DNA of 8,426 nucleotides from the NCBI GenBank assembly GCA_031267075.1, contig JAIRZU010000020.1, positions 1-8,426 of the forward strand. The letters run 5' to 3'. The DNA comes from Holosporales bacterium (GTDB lineage Bacteria; Pseudomonadota; Alphaproteobacteria; RUG11792). A program made the position numbers and the translations under genes. This document shows positions 6,214-8,426 of this stretch, piece after piece (the stretch's first letter is position 1; each line of letters opens with the position of its first letter). A model generated the notes under the pieces. It had not been told where the DNA came from. It was given only the letters and a program-made list of their open reading frames with translations, and searched no databases.

Positions 6214-7551
6214 GATTCCGTCTTGATCCCGAGCTTGTGGATGGCTCTGCCGGTGTTGGTTGAGCTAGTAAGGAGGGAACAAGGAGGGAACAAGGAGGTA
6301 GCACCCGGACTGAGGTAGTGTATGGCTATGAGACTGCCGTAGAAGTGCGCAGAGATGTTCTCCGGCCACAGCGCGGCGGCTCGTAGGAGCAATGAGGGAA
6401 AGCATGGGCACCTCGAGGATTCGTACCTCGTATACTCGTCTGTTCCGGGATCAAACGGGTTCGGAATAGCTTGGATATAGCCGGGAGTTGGTACGCCCGC
6501 GCTGTAATAAGTGTTCTTCCCATACGTAACTAGGGTCATTTCGGTGATTCGCTCAACCTCCTTGAGTGCCTCAAGGAATCGTTCATGCATCTGCGCAAAG
6601 TGGCCAGCAGTATTAGTATCTACCTGCCCAGTCCTTCCTATGCTCGTGGGGTTCGTATCACTCATCACTTGACATATCATTTCGAAATGCTCCTGTTCCT
6701 TGGAGGTATATACATAGCTTTGGTACATCAGCACTAAGGCATTTCCTTTGTGTGTCACTCCGTACATCATGGCCATGGTGTTGTTTGCTTCGATTGGAAC
6801 CGCTCCTGCCTCTCGCCTGACCCAAGCGGCTCTCGCTTGCAGTAGGCCTACCTCTTCTGCACGATCCACCACGTCGCCTAGCATAGCTTGTAGCATTGCT
6901 TCATGCCATACAAACGGGATTGGATTGTCCTTGGCCAGCTCCTCTACGAGCGTCAACATTATTGGTGTCACGACCGAGCGCAGGACTCCGATTGTCTTCC
7001 GGAACGTTTGTTTGATTTCCTTTGTTTCAGCATAGAGTTTCGTCGCTGGAATCACTAGCTTCTGGGTCTCTTCATCAAGGTGCTCTGGTATTCCAACCTT
7101 GTCGTCAAGTGCAGCACTCACGGTGTTCTCTATATCTGCTAGAGATGGGGCATCCCCCTGTGTGCCAATAGCAGTTGTTAGGTTTGATTCGACGTTGCTT
7201 AGGCCGGTAGCGAGTGCTGATGCTGCAGTCGCAGCTCGCTCATCCATGGCAGTGGTTAGGCTTAGCACGATGCCGCTTAGTGCGCTCTGCAACGTACTCA
7301 CACTCGTGGCAAGCGTGGCTACCATTTGCGTAAGGCTAGCGATCTCAGCGCGTGTTTTATCGAATCCATCAAACACCGTACTCACCTTCTGTGGTACTTG
7401 TACTTCTTCTACAGGATCATTCCCTCCCCTACTTACAACTACAGGACTCTCTCTCTCTCTCTAGAACTCCGCGGCTTCCACCACTTCCATACACCTCTGC
7501 CATGCCTATAACACATAGTGCTACCGTTAAACTTACTAACTTGCTTTTCAT
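6204..7551 (-). CDS. Second phase-variable secreted or surface protein with AG tract, frame OFF
   Basis: I do not recognise the family. ATG 7551 starts MKSKLVSLTV, as in the + strand gene, with a hydrophobic signal core up to about residue 21 (EVYG). There is no good lipobox, so signal peptidase I cleavage is likelier. Translation reaches eight AG units (7462-7447) and stops about ten codons later at TAG. The body is open in another frame, from SPVVVSRGG just after the tract (about 7448) to TAA 6204. Six or nine AG units restore one frame of 447 or 449 residues. The internal GTG at 7385 could be called as a start but lies inside this open frame. The body opens with an A/S/T/L-rich segment (about 7350-7100) whose spaced Leu, Val and Ile suggest a coiled coil, then a helical region and a tail carrying an 11-bp tandem repeat. 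It is convergent to its partner at 738. A surface role is inferred. Confidence 0.75.
6270..6298. repeat. 11-bp tandem repeat within a coding region
   Basis: AAGGAGGGAAC occurs twice in full (6270-6280, 6281-6291), followed by seven bases of a third copy. Eleven is not a multiple of three, so gain or loss of one unit changes the C-terminal frame of the - strand gene. One more unit would give a tail ending at TAG 6190; one fewer would end almost at once at the TAG just after the repeat. Confidence 0.75.
7447..7462 (-). repeat. (AG)8 dinucleotide tract, phase-variation switch
   Basis: Eight perfect AG units on the - strand follow GGAGTTCT and precede TCCTGTAGTTG. The extra T after the tract, compared with 804-817, compensates for a different reading phase before it. 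This gene therefore also becomes continuous only at multiples of three units. Confidence 0.85.
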
Positions 7552-7640
7552 TAGGATTCCTCCCCTTAGAGGATAAAGATTCTATAAGTAGGTTAGCATG
7601 TGAAGGGTTAAAAAGTAGTTAACGGAGAAGATTATTTTTC
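7552..7640 (-). promoter_or_regulatory. Promoter, leader and RBS of the second phase-variable gene (repeat copy C)
   Basis: This is the inverted counterpart of 649-737. The -10-like TATAGA is at 7586-7581, and the RBS GGAGG at 7563-7559 is seven bases before ATG 7551. The RBS-masking hairpin (7573-7558) is identical to that of copy A. The distal AT-rich part differs from copy A (CTTCTCCG in place of the CAAAC region) and instead matches copy D. ATTATTTTT (7631-7639) and AAAAATAAT (7651-7659) also form a perfect 9-bp inverted repeat just upstream. Confidence 0.65.
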
Positions 7641-7721
7641 ACATTGGCGTAAAAATAATTTGCACCTCAGGGACGTATCATCCTATCATGAAAACGTGGA
7701 AATCCTAACCCTTGTGAATTC

Positions 7722-7797
7722 TGGCTCCTTGGGACGGACTCGAACCGCCGACCCAGTGGTTAACAGCCACTTGCTCTACCGACTGAGCTACCAAGGA
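7722..7797 (-). tRNA. tRNA-Asn (anticodon GTT), CCA encoded
   Basis: The cloverleaf is complete. The acceptor stem TCCTTGG pairs with CCAAGGA, the D-arm has AGCTCAGTCGGTAGAGC, the anticodon arm AGTGG-CTGTTAA-CCACT gives GTT, and the T-arm has GGTTCGAGTCC. The discriminator base is G and CCA is encoded (7724-7722). Confidence 0.97.
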
Positions 7798-7811
7798 TCA
7801 CCATGAATATT

Positions 7812-7840
7812 TTTATAACACGCCACCGCATATCGTGCAA
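7812..7840 (-). promoter_or_regulatory. Promoter of tRNA-Asn
   Basis: TTGCAC (7840-7835) and TATAAA (7817-7812) are separated by 17 bases, with the -10 box 14 bases from the tRNA 5' end. The -35 box lies in a small inverted repeat (GTGCA/TGCAC, 7835-7853) that could fold at the end of the upstream transporter transcript. No T-run follows it. Confidence 0.7.
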
Positions 7841-7860
7841 CATTAAAATGCACAACTTTC

Positions 7861-8426
7861 CTAAGCTGGCTTAGCCACTCCCTTCTTTCTCCGCCTCGTT
7901 TTCTTGAAGCCAGAGACGTATGTGTAGACGATGGGAACTATGAAGATAGTGAAGAAGGTACCAACTGTCATGCCTCCGCTAATCACTGCTCCAAGAGGGA
8001 TTCTGATTTCGCAGCCAGCACCTCTTGCGAAGGCCAAAGGCAGAGATCCGAGGATCATAGCAAACGACGTCATCAATATCGGACGGAGTCTCATGACTGC
8101 TGCCTCCTTAATAGCTTCATTAGGAGCCTTTCCACTTTCAACGAGTTTGTTTGCGAAGTCGACTATGAGGATACCGTGCTTCGTAATGAGCCCCACCAAC
8201 GTTAGGAATCCTATGTTTGAAAATATGTTGATTGTGTTGTTGATACTGGCTAGCGTTATGACTCCTCCAACGAGTGTTAGTGGCACTGTTAGCATAATGA
8301 TGAATGGATCGATCCAGCTCTCAAACTGAGCTGCCATTACGAGGTAGATGAAGCTGAGGGCCAACACAAAGATGATCAGCATAGTATGTGACTCAGCAAG
8401 GAATCTCTTCGTCTCCCCTATGAACT
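7861..8426 (-). CDS. RND-family efflux transporter, AcrB type (C-terminal part)
   Basis: About 187 residues of the C-terminus are visible; the rest lies beyond the window edge, and the frame is open to 8426, so the ATG at 8382 is internal. RND inner-membrane pumps use the proton gradient to export drugs or other hydrophobic compounds through a periplasmic adaptor and an outer-membrane channel. Hallmarks are the MAAQFESW segment (AcrB AALYESW), GLITKHGILIVDF with the TM10 lysine (AcrB K940), and MRLRPILMTS, keeping the residues equivalent to R971 and T978 of the proton relay. Five membrane helices corresponding to TM8-TM12 are present, followed by a short basic tail rich in K and R. The substrate cannot be told from this part. 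Confidence 0.93.
   Translation of the reverse strand, partial: FIGETKRFLAESHTMLIIFVLALSFIYLVMAAQFESWIDPFIIMLTVPLTLVGGVITLASINNTINIFSNIGFLTLVGLITKHGILIVDFANKLVESGKAPNEAIKEAAVMRLRPILMTSFAMILGSLPLAFARGAGCEIRIPLGAVISGGMTVGTFFTIFIVPIVYTYVSGFKKTRRRKKGVAKPA

Noticed and set aside
6270..6298. CRISPR-like repeat array
   Set aside because: Units are 11 bp and directly adjacent with no spacers; this is a simple tandem repeat.
7099..7464. 121-codon + strand open frame
   Set aside because: Complement of the A/S/T-rich coiled-coil part of the second phase-variable gene.

Overview
The window looks like a piece of chromosome from a small-genome, host-associated alphaproteobacterium, most likely in or near the Rickettsiales. 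The 23S 3' end is alphaproteobacterial in style. The 23S-5S pair is followed directly by protein genes. The LptD homologue has the Cys patterns I associate with alphaproteobacteria. I cannot fix the genus from sequence alone.

Layout, left to right. Positions 1-~364 are the 3' end of a 23S rRNA gene and 478-597 a complete 5S gene, both on the + strand. Positions 649-2047 hold a + strand gene with a lipoprotein-type signal peptide, a 7-unit AG dinucleotide tract right after it, and an unrecognised acidic/proline-rich body. Positions 2048-2322 are a convergent intergenic region with a terminator-like hairpin and an inverted copy of the upstream repeat. Positions 5904-2323 (- strand) form a housekeeping block: promoter, tRNA-Asp, tadA, a membrane-anchored TPR-like protein, lptD. 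Positions 7640-5962 (- strand) hold a second antigen-like gene with the same promoter, ribosome binding site, signal-peptide start and AG tract (8 units). It has a coiled-coil-like body, an 11-bp tandem repeat near its 3' end, and an out-of-frame continuation. Positions 7840-7722 carry tRNA-Asn with its promoter. From 8426 down to 7861 is the C-terminal end of an RND efflux transporter.

The most interesting content is the pair of oppositely oriented genes controlled by dinucleotide repeats. In each, the ATG with signal peptide is out of frame with the body, and the two are joined only when the AG count is a multiple of three. The counts here are 7 and 8, so both genes read OFF in this sequence. 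The reading phase of the tract differs between the genes, but a single extra T after the tract in one of them restores the same ON rule. Both share a ~90-bp promoter/leader, and related copies of its AT-rich upstream block lie at the far ends of both genes. Together this suggests a slipped-strand phase-variable surface-protein family whose flanking repeats could also support recombination. This is inference from sequence; no expression or population data are available here.
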